A program made the position numbers and the translations under genes. A DNA stretch of 64,000 nt from Alphaproteobacteria bacterium (GTDB lineage: Bacteria; Pseudomonadota; Alphaproteobacteria; SP197): assembly GCA_016869675.1 (NCBI GenBank), contig VGDP01000001.1:144801-208800 (forward strand), read 5' to 3'. This document shows, piece after piece, positions 47,745-56,614 of this stretch; position 1 is the first letter of the stretch; every line of letters starts with the position of its first letter. The notes beneath the pieces were generated by a model. That model did no database searches, was not told the DNA's origin, and saw only the letters and a program-made list of their open reading frames with translations.

Positions 47745-47948
47745 GTGGCAAGCGAGATTAAGAAACTTTACGTGGTGTTCGGCGGCGAACTGGTCGATCC
47801 GCGCGGCGGCGACTATCGCGATCCGCGCGCGCTTGACGTGCGCAGCATATACGACTCCTACGAAGAGGCCGTGAAGGCTTGGCGCGCGGCCAGCTTCCAG
47901 ACCGTGGACGACGCCATGGTCCGCTACCGCATCGCGCCGATCAACTAG
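47745..47948 (+). CDS. DUF4170 family small protein
   Basis: A 67-residue protein with KKLYVVFGGELVDPRGGDY followed by a helix IYDSYEEAVKAWRAASFQTVD and a terminal strand YRIAPIN. This matches DUF4170, a short alphaproteobacterial family of unknown function. The start is GTG 47745 with GGGGGAG six bases upstream. Confidence 0.8.
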   Translation: MASEIKKLYVVFGGELVDPRGGDYRDPRALDVRSIYDSYEEAVKAWRAASFQTVDDAMVRYRIAPIN

Positions 47949-48030
47949 CGACCTGGCTGACGGCGCGCTCGCCATCGGCGCGCGCTGACCCCATACTACC
48001 GCTCTTCACGGCACGGGGGAGATCCGTCGC

Positions 48031-48636
48031 ATGGCACCGCTCGCCACCGTCATCATTCCGGCGCGCAAGGGCAAGGCCGCCTTCGCCCGCAAGGGCCAGC
48101 ACGTCCGGGTTATCAACACCCACGGCAACCAGGTGGTCGACACCTGGGCGTTCAACCGGGCCGAGCTCGGTGAGTTCATGTCCATGGAGCACACGCGCGC
48201 CCAGACCACCAAGATGTTCTGGGCCGTCGGGGATGCCCTGTTGACCAACCACCGTCGGCCGATCCTGACCATCGTGGCGGACACATCGCCCGGCATCCAC
48301 GACAGCCTGCTCGCCGCGTGCGACCGCTACCGCTACGAGTTGCTGGGGTGCAAGACCTACCACGACAACTGCACCGACAACCTGCACAACGCCATGGCGG
48401 AACTGAGCCTGCGCGAACCCGAGACGCCGAGCCCGTGGAACCTGTTCATGAACATCCCGGTGCTGGACAGCAAGCGCATCGACTTCCTGCCCACGGTCAG
48501 CAAGCCGGGCGACTACATCGAGGTCCGCGCCGAGATGGACTGCGTCGTCGCGTTCTCGGCCTGCCCGCAGGATCTGATCCCGATCAACGGCGGCACGCCG
48601 GTCGAGGCCCATTTCGCGGTGTTCGACCCGCACTGA
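48031..48636 (+). CDS. DUF1989 / urea carboxylase-associated family protein
   Basis: The 201-residue protein has the family layout: GQHVRVINTHGNQVVDTWAF, MSMEHTRAQTTKMFWAVGD, LLGCKTYHDNCTDN and a metal-binding cysteine/histidine set. Members sit with urea carboxylase or guanidine-carboxylase genes or act in other amine pathways; no such partner is adjacent here. GGGGGAG lies shortly before ATG 48031. Confidence 0.83.
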   Translation: MAPLATVIIPARKGKAAFARKGQHVRVINTHGNQVVDTWAFNRAELGEFMSMEHTRAQTTKMFWAVGDALLTNHRRPILTIVADTSPGIHDSLLAACDRYRYELLGCKTYHDNCTDNLHNAMAELSLREPETPSPWNLFMNIPVLDSKRIDFLPTVSKPGDYIEVRAEMDCVVAFSACPQDLIPINGGTPVEAHFAVFDPH

Positions 48637-48668
48637 CGGCGCGCCGCCTCCCTCGAGGGAGACCGCGT

Positions 48669-49181
48669 ATGGATCGCTTCATTCGCCTTCCCGCCATCGC
48701 GGCCTTGGCCGTGGTGGCGTGCTTCGCCATCGTCCCGGCCATGGCATAGGACACCGCCGTCGACGGTGCCGCCGCGGCGACCGACGGCGACACTCTGATC
48801 GTCGACCGCGCCACCGTTCGTCTCATGGGCATCGACGCGGCCAAGGCCGAGCAGACGTGCAGCGAATGGCACGGCTACATCCAGCGCGACTACCCGTGCG
48901 GCGCTCAGGCCGCGGCGTTCCTGCAGAGCCTGGTGGCCGGGCGCGACGTGAGCTGCATGGCGCTCGGCACCGTGCCCGAGGACGCGATCCTCGGCGTCTG
49001 CTACGCCGCGGGCATCGACCCGGCCGAGGCGATCGCCAGCGCCGGCTGGGGCGGGCCGCTGCGCGACCAATCGGTGCGTTACGTCGCGGCGAGCGACGCG
49101 GCGCGCCTCGCCCAGCGCGGCCTGTGGGCCGGCAAGTTCGACGAACCGGCCGCGTGGCGCGCCCGTCATGGGGACGACTGA
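48669..49181 (+). pseudogene. Thermonuclease-like secreted protein with in-frame TAG
   Basis: ATG 48669 opens a signal peptide (LPAIAALAVVACFAIVPAMA) that ends exactly at TAG 48747-48749; a CAG-to-TAG change would explain it, as AMA-Q is a natural cleavage site. The frame then continues for 144 codons with DGDTLIVDRATVRLMGIDAA, CGAQAAAFLQSL and RLAQRGLWAGKFDEP, which match the staphylococcal-nuclease-like family. The catalytic arginine/glutamate pattern is only partly seen. Confidence 0.75.
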
Positions 49182-49190
49182 CCACCCACC

Positions 49191-49395
49191 ATGGCTCGCC
49201 TCGGGTTCACGTATCTCGACCACGACCCGGTCGCGGCCCTGCTGCCGACGGTGGCCGAGGCCATCGACATCGTCGCTGCTGGCTTGGCGGCGCATGGAGG
49301 CGGCGACGTGGTGTTGCCGCCCAAGTGGCACATCCATCTGGACGACCGCTACAACGGCCACTTCAACGTGTTGCCCGGCTTCGTCGGACCGATCG
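49191..49395 (+). pseudogene. Ornithine cyclodeaminase/mu-crystallin family, N-terminal fragment
   Basis: From ATG 49191 about 68 residues look like the N-terminus of this NAD-dependent family: FTYLDHDPVAALLP, DVVLPPKWHIHLD and GHFNVLPGF. The usual length is over 300. Homology stops near 49395, where sequence of a leftward TPR gene begins. Confidence 0.7.
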
Positions 49396-49925
49396 CGCGC
49401 GCCGGACGCCAGGATCTCGGCCATGGCGTGGTGGGCCAGCAGGCGGAGCGCGATGTCGACGAAGTCCTGATGGCCGATGCCGTCGGTCTCCAGGCACGTG
49501 GCCACGACCTGGTCGTCCATCCAGCGGTAGTCCGGCTGGGGCTCGCATTTGATCAGGCGGGCGAACATGGCCTTGGCCTTGGCGTGGCCGGGCTCCAGCC
49601 GGACCGCGTCGTGGAGTGCGCGCAGCGCCTCCGCCCCGCGCCCCATCCCGGCAAGCACGCGCGCCGTGAAGAAGGGCGGTTTTGCCGAGCCGGGCTCGAG
49701 CCGCACCGCGCGCTTCAAGTAGGCAAGCGCCGCGTCGGGCTCGCGCCCCCTGGCCGCCGCCTCGGCGAGCGCCAGCAGGTTCATGAACTCGGCCGAGGTG
49801 CCGGGCGGTGGCGCCTTCGGCTGCCACGCCGAGACGCCGGCGTAGGCCAACAAGGCGTCGCTGGCCCCGGCGGACGGCTTCGGCGCGCCTTGCGGCGCGG
49901 TGCGCGGGGGCCGGCGCTTGGTCAT
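49395..49925 (-). pseudogene. TPR-repeat protein, N-terminal fragment
   Basis: The leftward frame from ATG 49925 has a basic N-terminus and tetratricopeptide helices (ALAYLKRAVRLEPGSAKP, ALRALHDAVRLEPGHAKA), then a different domain beginning DYRWMDDQVVATCLETDGIG. It loses protein-like character near 49400, exactly where the ornithine cyclodeaminase fragment ends. The reading frame stays open beyond that only by chance. The domain after the TPRs is not identified. The start overlaps the next gene's stop by four bases. Confidence 0.6.
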
Positions 49926-51076
49926 GCCTTGGGCGTGGTGACCTTGAGGCCGGCGCGGGTCTGCACGTACTTGGCGATCGAGGCCTTCTCGATCGCCTTC
50001 CAGTCGACACCGACGCCGAGCCCGGCGCTCGGCGGCGCGTGCACGAAGCCCTCGGCGTCGGCGCGGATGGGATCGTGCGAGCCGTACTCAAACGCCTCGT
50101 AGGGCACCGCCTGCTCGAAATAGTCGCAGTTGGGGTACGCCAGCATCATGTGCAGGTTGACCGCCTGCACGGGCGTGAAGCCCCAGGATTGCAGCTCAAC
50201 GTTCAGCCCGTTGGCCTCGGCCAGCGCCATGATCTTGCGCGCCGGCGTGATGCCGCCGCACGTGGTCGGGTCGATGCGCACACGCGACCACACCCTGTTG
50301 GCGATGCACAGCTCGATCAGACCCAGGTCGACGATGGCGTTGCCGCCCGGGATGATGTCGACCAGCCCCTTGGCGGTGAGCGCCCGGTAGCCAGCCACGT
50401 CCACGTCGAGCAGCGGCGCCTCGAACCACGTAGTCCTGGCCTCGGCCAGCGGCGCCAGCGCGCGCATGGCGTCCGCCCGGCTGTAGCGCTGCTCGACGTC
50501 GAGCATGATGGCGAGCGTGTCGGCGCCGTAGCGCTTGCGCACCGCCTGCACCATGGGAATGTCGCGCTCATACTCGCACCAGCAGTGCAGCTTGGTCGCG
50601 CCGAAGCCCTTGGCCATCAGCTTGCCGACGAAATCGACGTACGCCTTGGCGTCCTTCAGCATGGGGGTGGAGGCGTAGGCGCGCACCTTCGAGCGCGTGC
50701 CGCCGAGGAACTGGTAAAGCGGCAGGCCCGCGTGCTTGGCCGCCAGGTCCCACAGCGCGATGTCGACGGCGGATTGCGCCTGGGGCGCAGCCATGATGAG
50801 GCGGTTGACCAGGCGCGTCCACGCCGCCTCGCGCTCGAGCGGGCTGAGGCCGAGCACCTGGGGCAGCAGCGGCCGCAGCGTCTCGGCCACCGAGCGGTCG
50901 AAGTCATAGGGAGTGAAGTTCTTGACGCACGCGAAGCCGACCAGCCCGCCCTTGGTGGTCAGGCGCAGGTACGTTCCGGTCATGTACATGCCGGCCTGGT
51001 CGGACGCCCACGAATGCCGCTCGACCGGCGGCGCGACGATGAATGCCTCGGCCCGCTCGACGATGAGGTCCTTCAT
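49922..51076 (-). CDS. Enolase-superfamily protein, mandelate racemase/muconate lactonizing type
   Basis: The 384-residue protein has a capping N-terminal domain and a TIM barrel. The catalytic lysine region reads GATKLHCWCEYERD, a K-x-H rather than K-x-K. Metal ligands appear in IMLDVEQRY and WFEAPLLD, but the third position, usually GE, reads IPGGN. The C-terminal region CGGITPARKIMALAEANG is typical of the superfamily. The product is likely a sugar-acid dehydratase or racemase relative of unknown substrate; the ligand changes make even the activity uncertain. It lies 11 bases downstream of the RraA-like gene. Confidence 0.82.
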   Translation of the reverse strand: MKDLIVERAEAFIVAPPVERHSWASDQAGMYMTGTYLRLTTKGGLVGFACVKNFTPYDFDRSVAETLRPLLPQVLGLSPLEREAAWTRLVNRLIMAAPQAQSAVDIALWDLAAKHAGLPLYQFLGGTRSKVRAYASTPMLKDAKAYVDFVGKLMAKGFGATKLHCWCEYERDIPMVQAVRKRYGADTLAIMLDVEQRYSRADAMRALAPLAEARTTWFEAPLLDVDVAGYRALTAKGLVDIIPGGNAIVDLGLIELCIANRVWSRVRIDPTTCGGITPARKIMALAEANGLNVELQSWGFTPVQAVNLHMMLAYPNCDYFEQAVPYEAFEYGSHDPIRADAEGFVHAPPSAGLGVGVDWKAIEKASIAKYVQTRAGLKVTTPKA

Positions 51077-51087
51077 GGCGCCCGCCC

Positions 51088-51789
51088 CTAGTGAATGCGC
51101 TTCGCCCTGGCGGCGGCGGCGGCGAGCTTGGCGGGGGTGAAGCCCTTGGCCCGCGCGGCCTTGAGGATCACCGCCTCGCGCCGCATCTGCACCTTGGCCA
51201 TGGCCGCGACCCGGCCCGCGATGGCGTGGGGAATGACCACCGCGCCGTGCTCGTCGGCGTGCACCAGGTCGCCGGGTGCTACGGTCATGCCCGCGACGGT
51301 GACCGGCGTCGCCACCTCGACGCAATGGACATAGGCGTGCGACGGGCCGATCACGCAGGCCAGCATCTGGAACCCCGGTGCGCACAGCGGCAGGTCGCGG
51401 ATCGAGCCGTTAGTGATGGTGCCGGCGCAGCCGAAGCCCTTGTGCACGGTGGTGTGCACCTCGCCCCACCAGGCGCCGTAGCCGGGCTGCGGGTCGAGGT
51501 CCTCGATCACCACGATGCCGGGGCGCGGGCCGGCGGCCACATGCTCGTAGTAGCGCTTGTTGAGCGCTTCCTGCTCGGCCTTGGGCAATGTCGAGGGGTG
51601 CATGGCGCGGATGCGCGCCGTGACCGCGTAGCCGACCATGGCGCCGAGTTCGGGCCGCGCGCAGACCAGCGGGTGCGTCGTGAAGCCGGTGGCCGTGCGT
51701 TCGGAGGCCAATTCCTCGATGGCGTTGCACACGGTCGGCGTGTCGAACTTGGCAAGCGCCGAGAGCTCGGCCTTGGTGAGCGGCTTCAT
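51088..51789 (-). CDS. RraA-like aldolase/demethylmenaquinone methyltransferase-type protein
   Basis: The 233-residue protein has the RraA/HMG-CHA aldolase signature: FDTPTVCNAIEEL, GTITNGSIRDLPL and DLVHADEHGAVVIPH, the last two being the metal and substrate sites of the class II aldolases. With the enolase-superfamily gene downstream and an aldolase remnant upstream it could belong to a hydroxy-acid pathway. It is more likely a catabolic aldolase than the RNase E regulator. Start ATG 51789. Confidence 0.85.
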   Translation of the reverse strand: MKPLTKAELSALAKFDTPTVCNAIEELASERTATGFTTHPLVCARPELGAMVGYAVTARIRAMHPSTLPKAEQEALNKRYYEHVAAGPRPGIVVIEDLDPQPGYGAWWGEVHTTVHKGFGCAGTITNGSIRDLPLCAPGFQMLACVIGPSHAYVHCVEVATPVTVAGMTVAPGDLVHADEHGAVVIPHAIAGRVAAMAKVQMRREAVILKAARAKGFTPAKLAAAAARAKRIH

Positions 51790-51873
51790 GGCATCCCCTC
51801 CGACGCGCCCTTGTGGTGGCGGATGCCCGGGCGCGGTAGAGTTGGTTGTAGCCAGTCCCGAGGGGCGCCGTCC

Positions 51874-52620
51874 ATGGCCGTGACGAACCACGCAACGAGC
51901 GAGCATGCCATCCGCGCCGATCTGGTCGCCACATTCCGGCTGGCGGTGCGCCTCGACCTGCACGAAGGCATCTGCAACCACTTCACCGCGCGCATCGACG
52001 AGCATCACTTCCTGGTCAACCCCTACGGGCTGCACTGGTCCGAGATCACGGCGTCGAACCTGTCGCTGGTCGACGGCCGCAGCGGGCGCGTGGTCGGTGG
52101 CGGCGAGGCCGAGCGCGTCGCGTTTCAGATCCACTGGCCGGTCTACCGCGACCGCGCCGACGTGCGCTGTATCCTGCACACGCACATGCCCTACGCGACC
52201 GCGATCACCATGCTCGACGACGGCCGGCTCGCCATGGGCGAGCAGGTCGCGCTGCGCTTCCACGGCCGCGTCGCCTACGACGATGAATACCCCGGGCCGG
52301 TCGGCACGCAGGGCGAGGCGGAGGGGGACCGCCTGGCTCGCACGCTGGGCGACAAGTCGGTGCTGTTCATGCGCAACCACGGCGTGCTGGTCGCCGCATT
52401 CGAGGTCGGCGTCGCGTTCGACGACCTCTACTACCTGGAACGCTGCTGCAAGATGCAGTGGCTGGCCGCCCAGTACCGCCGGCCGCTCGCGCCCATCGCG
52501 CCCGAGGTGGCCGACGCGTCATCCAACTGGTTCGGTTCCTCGTAAGACATCTACAAGCGCACCCACTTCGCCGCAATGAAGCGGCTGTTGGCGCGCGACG
52601 AACCAGACTTCGCCACCTGA
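51874..52620 (+). pseudogene. Class II aldolase/adducin family protein with early TAA
   Basis: The first 223 residues are complete and carry zinc motifs CILHTHMPYATA and FMRNHGVLVAA. TAA at 52543-52545 then interrupts; the same frame continues DIYKRTHFAAMKRLLARDEP and stops at TGA 52620, giving the family's usual C-terminal helix. Since the break is only 24 codons from the end, the shortened product may still work. It is diverged from the copy at 43807-44565. Confidence 0.75.
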
Positions 52621-52631
52621 AGAACTGGATC

Positions 52632-53015
52632 ATGACCAAGGTCATCGCCGCCGTTCTGGCGGCCGCGCTGGTCGCCGGCACGGCTATCGCCCAGGAGGGC
52701 ATCAAGCGCACGCCGCTGCAGAAACTCGACGTGCCCGACACCGGCTACGAGACGGTCATGGGCCTGGCCGAGGTGGCGCCGAGCGCAAGCTCGGGCCGGC
52801 ATTCCCATCCGGGCATCTAGATCGGCTACGTGCTGGAAGGCGAATCCGAGCTGGCGATCGACGGCCAGACGCCGCAGCGTCTGACGGCCGGCCAGTCCTA
52901 CCGCATCGAGGCGGGCGTCATCCACGACGCGCGCAACGTCGGCGCCACGGTCGCCAAGGTCATCGCGGTCTACGTCGTCGAGAAGGGCAAGCCGCTCGCC
53001 GTTCCCGCCGAGTGA
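52632..53015 (+). pseudogene. Secreted cupin-domain protein with in-frame TAG
   Basis: ATG 52632 opens a signal peptide (AAVLAAALVAGTAIAQ). The cupin begins and the histidine pair HSHPGI is followed by TAG at 52818-52820, where relatives have glutamate, then the same frame goes on IGYVLEGESELAIDG and SYRIEAGVIHDARNVG to the TGA at 53013-53015. Both metal-binding cupin motifs are present. A GAG-to-TAG change would explain the break. Confidence 0.75.
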
Positions 53016-53515
53016 TCACGCTCGAGTCGCCGCGCCTTCGCCTGCGCCCTTTCACCGAGGCGGACTTCGACGCCTACGCGGTCATGAGCGCCGATCCCGA
53101 GGTAATGCGCTACATCGCCGACGGCTCGACGCTCGACCGCGAGACCGCGTGGCGCCAGATCGCCATGTTCCTCGGTCACTGGAGCCTGCGCGGCTACGGC
53201 CTGTTCGCCCTGGAGCCGAAGGCCGGCGGCGCCATGATCGGGTTCGCCAAGCTGTGGCACCCCAAGGGCTGGCCCGGCGTCGAGTTCGGCTGGCGGCTGG
53301 CGCGCGCGGCGTGGGGCCACGGCTACGCGACCGAGGCGGCCACGGTCGCGCGCGACTGGGCGTTCGGGGCCCTGGGGCTGGCGCATCTGGTCAGCGTCAT
53401 CGACCAAGCCAACGCGCGTTCCATCGCCGTCGCCGGCCGGCTCGGCGGCGCCTTCGAGCGGTGCATGTCCGGCGAGGACGATCACCGGCTCATCTACGGC
53501 TATCGCCGCGCCTAG
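53012..53515 (+). CDS. GNAT-family N-acetyltransferase (RimJ/RimL type)
   Basis: The 167-residue protein has the RimJ-like N-terminus SPRLRLRPFTEADFDAY and the acetyl-CoA loop ARAAWGHGYATEAATVARDW. Substrate unknown. The GTG start at 53012 shares GTGA with the upstream cupin stop, a typical coupled overlap. Confidence 0.86.
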   Translation: MITLESPRLRLRPFTEADFDAYAVMSADPEVMRYIADGSTLDRETAWRQIAMFLGHWSLRGYGLFALEPKAGGAMIGFAKLWHPKGWPGVEFGWRLARAAWGHGYATEAATVARDWAFGALGLAHLVSVIDQANARSIAVAGRLGGAFERCMSGEDDHRLIYGYRRA

Positions 53516-53606
53516 ACGAGGACTGTGAGCCCCCTGCCCTTGCATTCGCGGCCCGGCTACGGGATTTTGTGGTCGGTTACCCGTGCGACCACCAGATAGG
53601 CCACCC

Positions 53607-55574
53607 GTGAGCGATCTGTTCGACGCCCCGCGCCAGACCAAGACCGATTACTCGGCCAAGGACATCGAGGTCCTCGAGGGCCTGGAGCCGGTGCGGCGCC
53701 GGCCCGCCATGTACATCGGCGGCACCGACGAGCGCGGCCTGCACCACCTGTTCGCCGAGGTGCTCGACAACGCCATGGACGAGGCGGTGGCCGGCCACGC
53801 CAACCGTATCGAGGTGCGCCTGGCCAAGGACGGCGCCATCACCGTCGCCGACAACGGCCGCGGCATCCCAGTCGACCCGCACCCGAAGGTCAAGAACAAG
53901 TCCGCGCTCGAGGTCATCATGACCACCCTGCACGCGGGCGGGAAGTTCAGCGGCAAGGTCTATCACACCGCCGGCGGCCTGCACGGCGTCGGCGTGTCGG
54001 TGGTCAACGCGCTCTCTGATCGGCTGGACGTCGAGGTCGCGCGCGATCGCCGCCTGTGGTCGCAGTCCTACGTGCGCGGCAAGGCGGCGGCCAAGCTCAA
54101 GGACCTAGGCACGGTCAACAACCGGCGCGGCACGACGGTGACGTTCCACCCGGACGCGCAGATCTTCGGCGCGCAGGCCGCGTTCAAGCCGGCGCGGCTC
54201 TACCGCATGGCGCGCTCCAAGGCGTACCTGTTCCGTGGCGTCGAGATCCGCTGGAACTGCGACCCTTCGCTGATCAAGGCCGGTGACGACACCCCGGCCG
54301 AGGCGGTGATCCACTTCCCCGGCGGGCTCGCGGATTTCCTCGCCTCGCAGGTCGGCGAGCGCGCGACTCTGACTGAACGCCCCTTCGCCGGGCACGCGGT
54401 CGCCCAGGGCGATTCCGGGCGTGTCGAATGGGCCGTCGCATGGCCCGAGGACGGCGAACCGTTCGTCTCGACCTACTGCAACACGGTGCCAACGCCCGAG
54501 GGCGGCACCCACGACACCGGCCTGCGCACGGCGCTGCTGCGCGGCCTTCGCGCCTTCGGAGAGCTGGCCGCAACGAAGCGCGCGGCGCAGATCACGGCCG
54601 AGGACGTGGCCGGCGCCGCGTGCCTGCTGCTGTCGGTGTTCCTGCCCGAGCCCCAGTTCCAGGGCCAGACCAAGGAGAAGCTGGTCAACCCCGAGGCGGC
54701 CAAGCTGGTCGAGACCATGGTCAAGAGCCACTTCGATCATTGGCTGTCCGGCGACCCGGCGGCGGCGAACGGGCTGCTAGCGTCGATCATCGAGCGCATG
54801 GACGAACGTCTGCGCCGCAAGGCCGAGAAGGAGGTCGCGCGCAAGACGCCCAAGCGCCGCCTGCGCTTGCCCGGCAAGCTGGCCGACTGCGCGACCGACG
54901 CGGCCGCCGGCACCGAGTTGTTCCTGGTCGAGGGCGATTCGGCCGGCGGCACGGCGAAGCAGGCGCGCGACCGCGCGACCCAGGCGGTGCTGCCCCTGCG
55001 CGGCAAGATTCTCAACGTTGCCAGCGCCACCGCCGACAAGCGGCGCGAGAACCAGGAACTGACCGATCTGGTGCAGGCGCTGGGCTGCGGTCTCGGCGAA
55101 CGCTACCGCGGGGCGGACCTGCGCTACGACCGTGTCATCATCATGACCGACGCGGACGTCGACGGCGCCCACATCGCCTCGCTGCTGCTGACCTTCTTCT
55201 ACCGCGAGATCCCTGGGCTGATCCGCGATGGGCACCTCTACCTGGCGGTGCCGCCGCTCTATCGCATGAGCCAGGGCGGCGCCGTGGTCTACGCCCGCGA
55301 CGACACTCACAAGGACGAGCTGCTGGCGACCCAGTTCAAGGGAAAGGGCAAGATCGAGATCGGGCGGTTCAAGGGGCTGGGCGAGATGCGCGCCGAGCAG
55401 CTGCGCGAGACGACCATGGACCCGGCGCGGCGGACCCTGCTGCGCGTCACCATCCCCGACGCGGCACGGCTCGCGACCGAGACGCGCGTCGAGCAGCTCA
55501 TGGGACGCAAGCCCGAACTCCGCCTCGCCTTCATCCAGGAGCACGCAACCGAGGTCGCGGCCCTGGATTTGTGA
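53607..55574 (+). CDS. parE: DNA topoisomerase IV subunit B
   Basis: ParE supplies ATPase and part of the cleavage core for chromosome decatenation. The 655-residue protein has GHKL motifs (EVLDNAMDEA, DNGRGIPVD, TAGGLHGVGVSVVNAL), the transducer domain, and the TOPRIM region with LVEGDSAGG and MTDADVDGAHI. Length and the segment IGRFKGLGEM fit ParE; GyrB usually has longer insertions. The GTG at 53607 gives MSDLFDAP, a typical ParE start; a GTG at 53583 would add eight residues. It stands as an isolated core gene within accessory DNA. Confidence 0.94.
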   Translation: MSDLFDAPRQTKTDYSAKDIEVLEGLEPVRRRPAMYIGGTDERGLHHLFAEVLDNAMDEAVAGHANRIEVRLAKDGAITVADNGRGIPVDPHPKVKNKSALEVIMTTLHAGGKFSGKVYHTAGGLHGVGVSVVNALSDRLDVEVARDRRLWSQSYVRGKAAAKLKDLGTVNNRRGTTVTFHPDAQIFGAQAAFKPARLYRMARSKAYLFRGVEIRWNCDPSLIKAGDDTPAEAVIHFPGGLADFLASQVGERATLTERPFAGHAVAQGDSGRVEWAVAWPEDGEPFVSTYCNTVPTPEGGTHDTGLRTALLRGLRAFGELAATKRAAQITAEDVAGAACLLLSVFLPEPQFQGQTKEKLVNPEAAKLVETMVKSHFDHWLSGDPAAANGLLASIIERMDERLRRKAEKEVARKTPKRRLRLPGKLADCATDAAAGTELFLVEGDSAGGTAKQARDRATQAVLPLRGKILNVASATADKRRENQELTDLVQALGCGLGERYRGADLRYDRVIIMTDADVDGAHIASLLLTFFYREIPGLIRDGHLYLAVPPLYRMSQGGAVVYARDDTHKDELLATQFKGKGKIEIGRFKGLGEMRAEQLRETTMDPARRTLLRVTIPDAARLATETRVEQLMGRKPELRLAFIQEHATEVAALDL

Positions 55575-55584
55575 GTCCTCACCC

Positions 55585-55730
55585 TGTCGTTCCTAGGCGC
55601 CGCGCCAGCGGCGAACTGGGAACCCAGCGCCGAGGGCACGGCAGTTGCCGTGGATGCCCGGTTCCGTCCTTCGCGACGCGAGCCCTTCGACGCGCTCAGG
55701 GCCCGCACCTCAGGACAGCCCGGGCATGAC
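55585..55730. repeat. Interspersed repeat with GGCGAACTGGGAACCCAG core, copy 2
   Basis: The segment after parE is closely similar at its left end to 27991-28100 and ends in CCCGGGCATGAC. It also contains GCCCTTCGACGCGCTCAGG, a short module common in proteobacterial intergenic DNA. No gene is seen between 55575 and 55758. Confidence 0.7.
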
Positions 55731-55758
55731 ATTCCAAACCCTGGCGGAGGATACCATC

Positions 55759-56150
55759 ATGATCGTTAAGACCTACGACGGCCTGGCGGCACCAAGGGCG
55801 AGACGGTGCTGGGCGACGGCCGCGCCGTGACGCGCCGCTTCCTGCTGAAGGAGGACGGCGTCGGCATCACTTTCTCCGACATTCGCATCAAGACCGGCGA
55901 GGGCAAGCAGCTCTGTTACAAGAACCACGTCGAGACGAACTACGTCATCGAGGGCGAAGGCATGCTCGAGGACCTCGACACCGGCAAGAAATATGACCTG
56001 AAGCCCGGCACGCTCTACGTGCTGGATAAGCACGACCGGCACCGCTTCATCTGCAAGACGCCGATGCGCATGGTCTGCGTGTTCACGCCACCCCTGGTCG
56101 GCGGCGAGACCCACGACAAGGACGGGGCGTACCCAGCGGCGAAACCGTGA
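55759..56150 (+). pseudogene. ectC: Ectoine synthase-like cupin, frameshifted near the N-terminus
   Basis: ATG 55759, with GGAGG upstream, opens MIVKTYDGLA. One frame over the sequence continues GTKGETVLGDGRAVTRRFL to a full EctC-like cupin ending at 56150. One G missing at about 55789 would restore a single 131-residue protein, the normal EctC size. The iron ligands expected from EctC structures are present: Glu in VIEGEG, and Tyr and His in LYVLDKHDRH. No ectA, ectB or ectD is in the window, so if active this is a solitary EctC. Confidence 0.8.
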
Positions 56151-56226
56151 TTGTGCCTCGTCGATCGGCGTGACGAGAAGGTGGCGAAGTGGTGCTTCGC
56201 CCCCTGTCGCCCGTGCGTGGTCCGCG

Positions 56227-56544
56227 TCAGACCGAATGCCGCCGACGCGCCACCAAGGCGCCCGCGAGCCCGAGGCCGAGCAGCCCGGCCGCCGGAGCGG
56301 GAACCGCGGTCGACGCGAACTCGGCGAGGAACTGGACCTCGCCGATCTGCATGCTGTTCGCAGCCCCCGCATTCTTGAGGGTCGGGAACGTCAGTCGATA
56401 GCTCAGATACGCCGTCGTGTTCGAGAACGTCACGGTGAAGAAGTTCGCGAGGTCCGCGAGAGGCGTCGAGCCACCATTGTTTCGCCCCATGGGAAGGTTT
56501 AGGTCGCCCTCGGCGATCAATGTGAACGGGCCGGCTGGCCTCAC
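56227..56544 (-). pseudogene. PEP-CTERM-like protein, C-terminal remnant
   Basis: The 105-residue frame ends in a PEP-CTERM-type sorting tail: VPAPAAG, a hydrophobic helix and ARRRHS. The upstream part, with FTVTFSNTTAYLSYRLTFP and NSMQIGEVQFL, resembles extracellular beta-sandwich proteins carrying this signal. There is no signal peptide and a TAA lies in frame a few codons upstream of the GTG at 56544, so the N-terminal part is lost. No exosortase gene is present in the window. Confidence 0.6.
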
Positions 56545-56614
56545 CGGCCCGTCAAGGCGATGTTAGGGCGCAGCAGTCCTGGCGTGCCTTCGACCGGAGG
56601 GTTCCCCCGACTCG

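Noticed and set aside
42705-52820. Genome-wide reassignment of TAG to an amino acid
   Set aside because: Intact genes bamA, dnaE, hupE and the glutathione transferase end in TAG at the expected length, so TAG is used as a normal stop.
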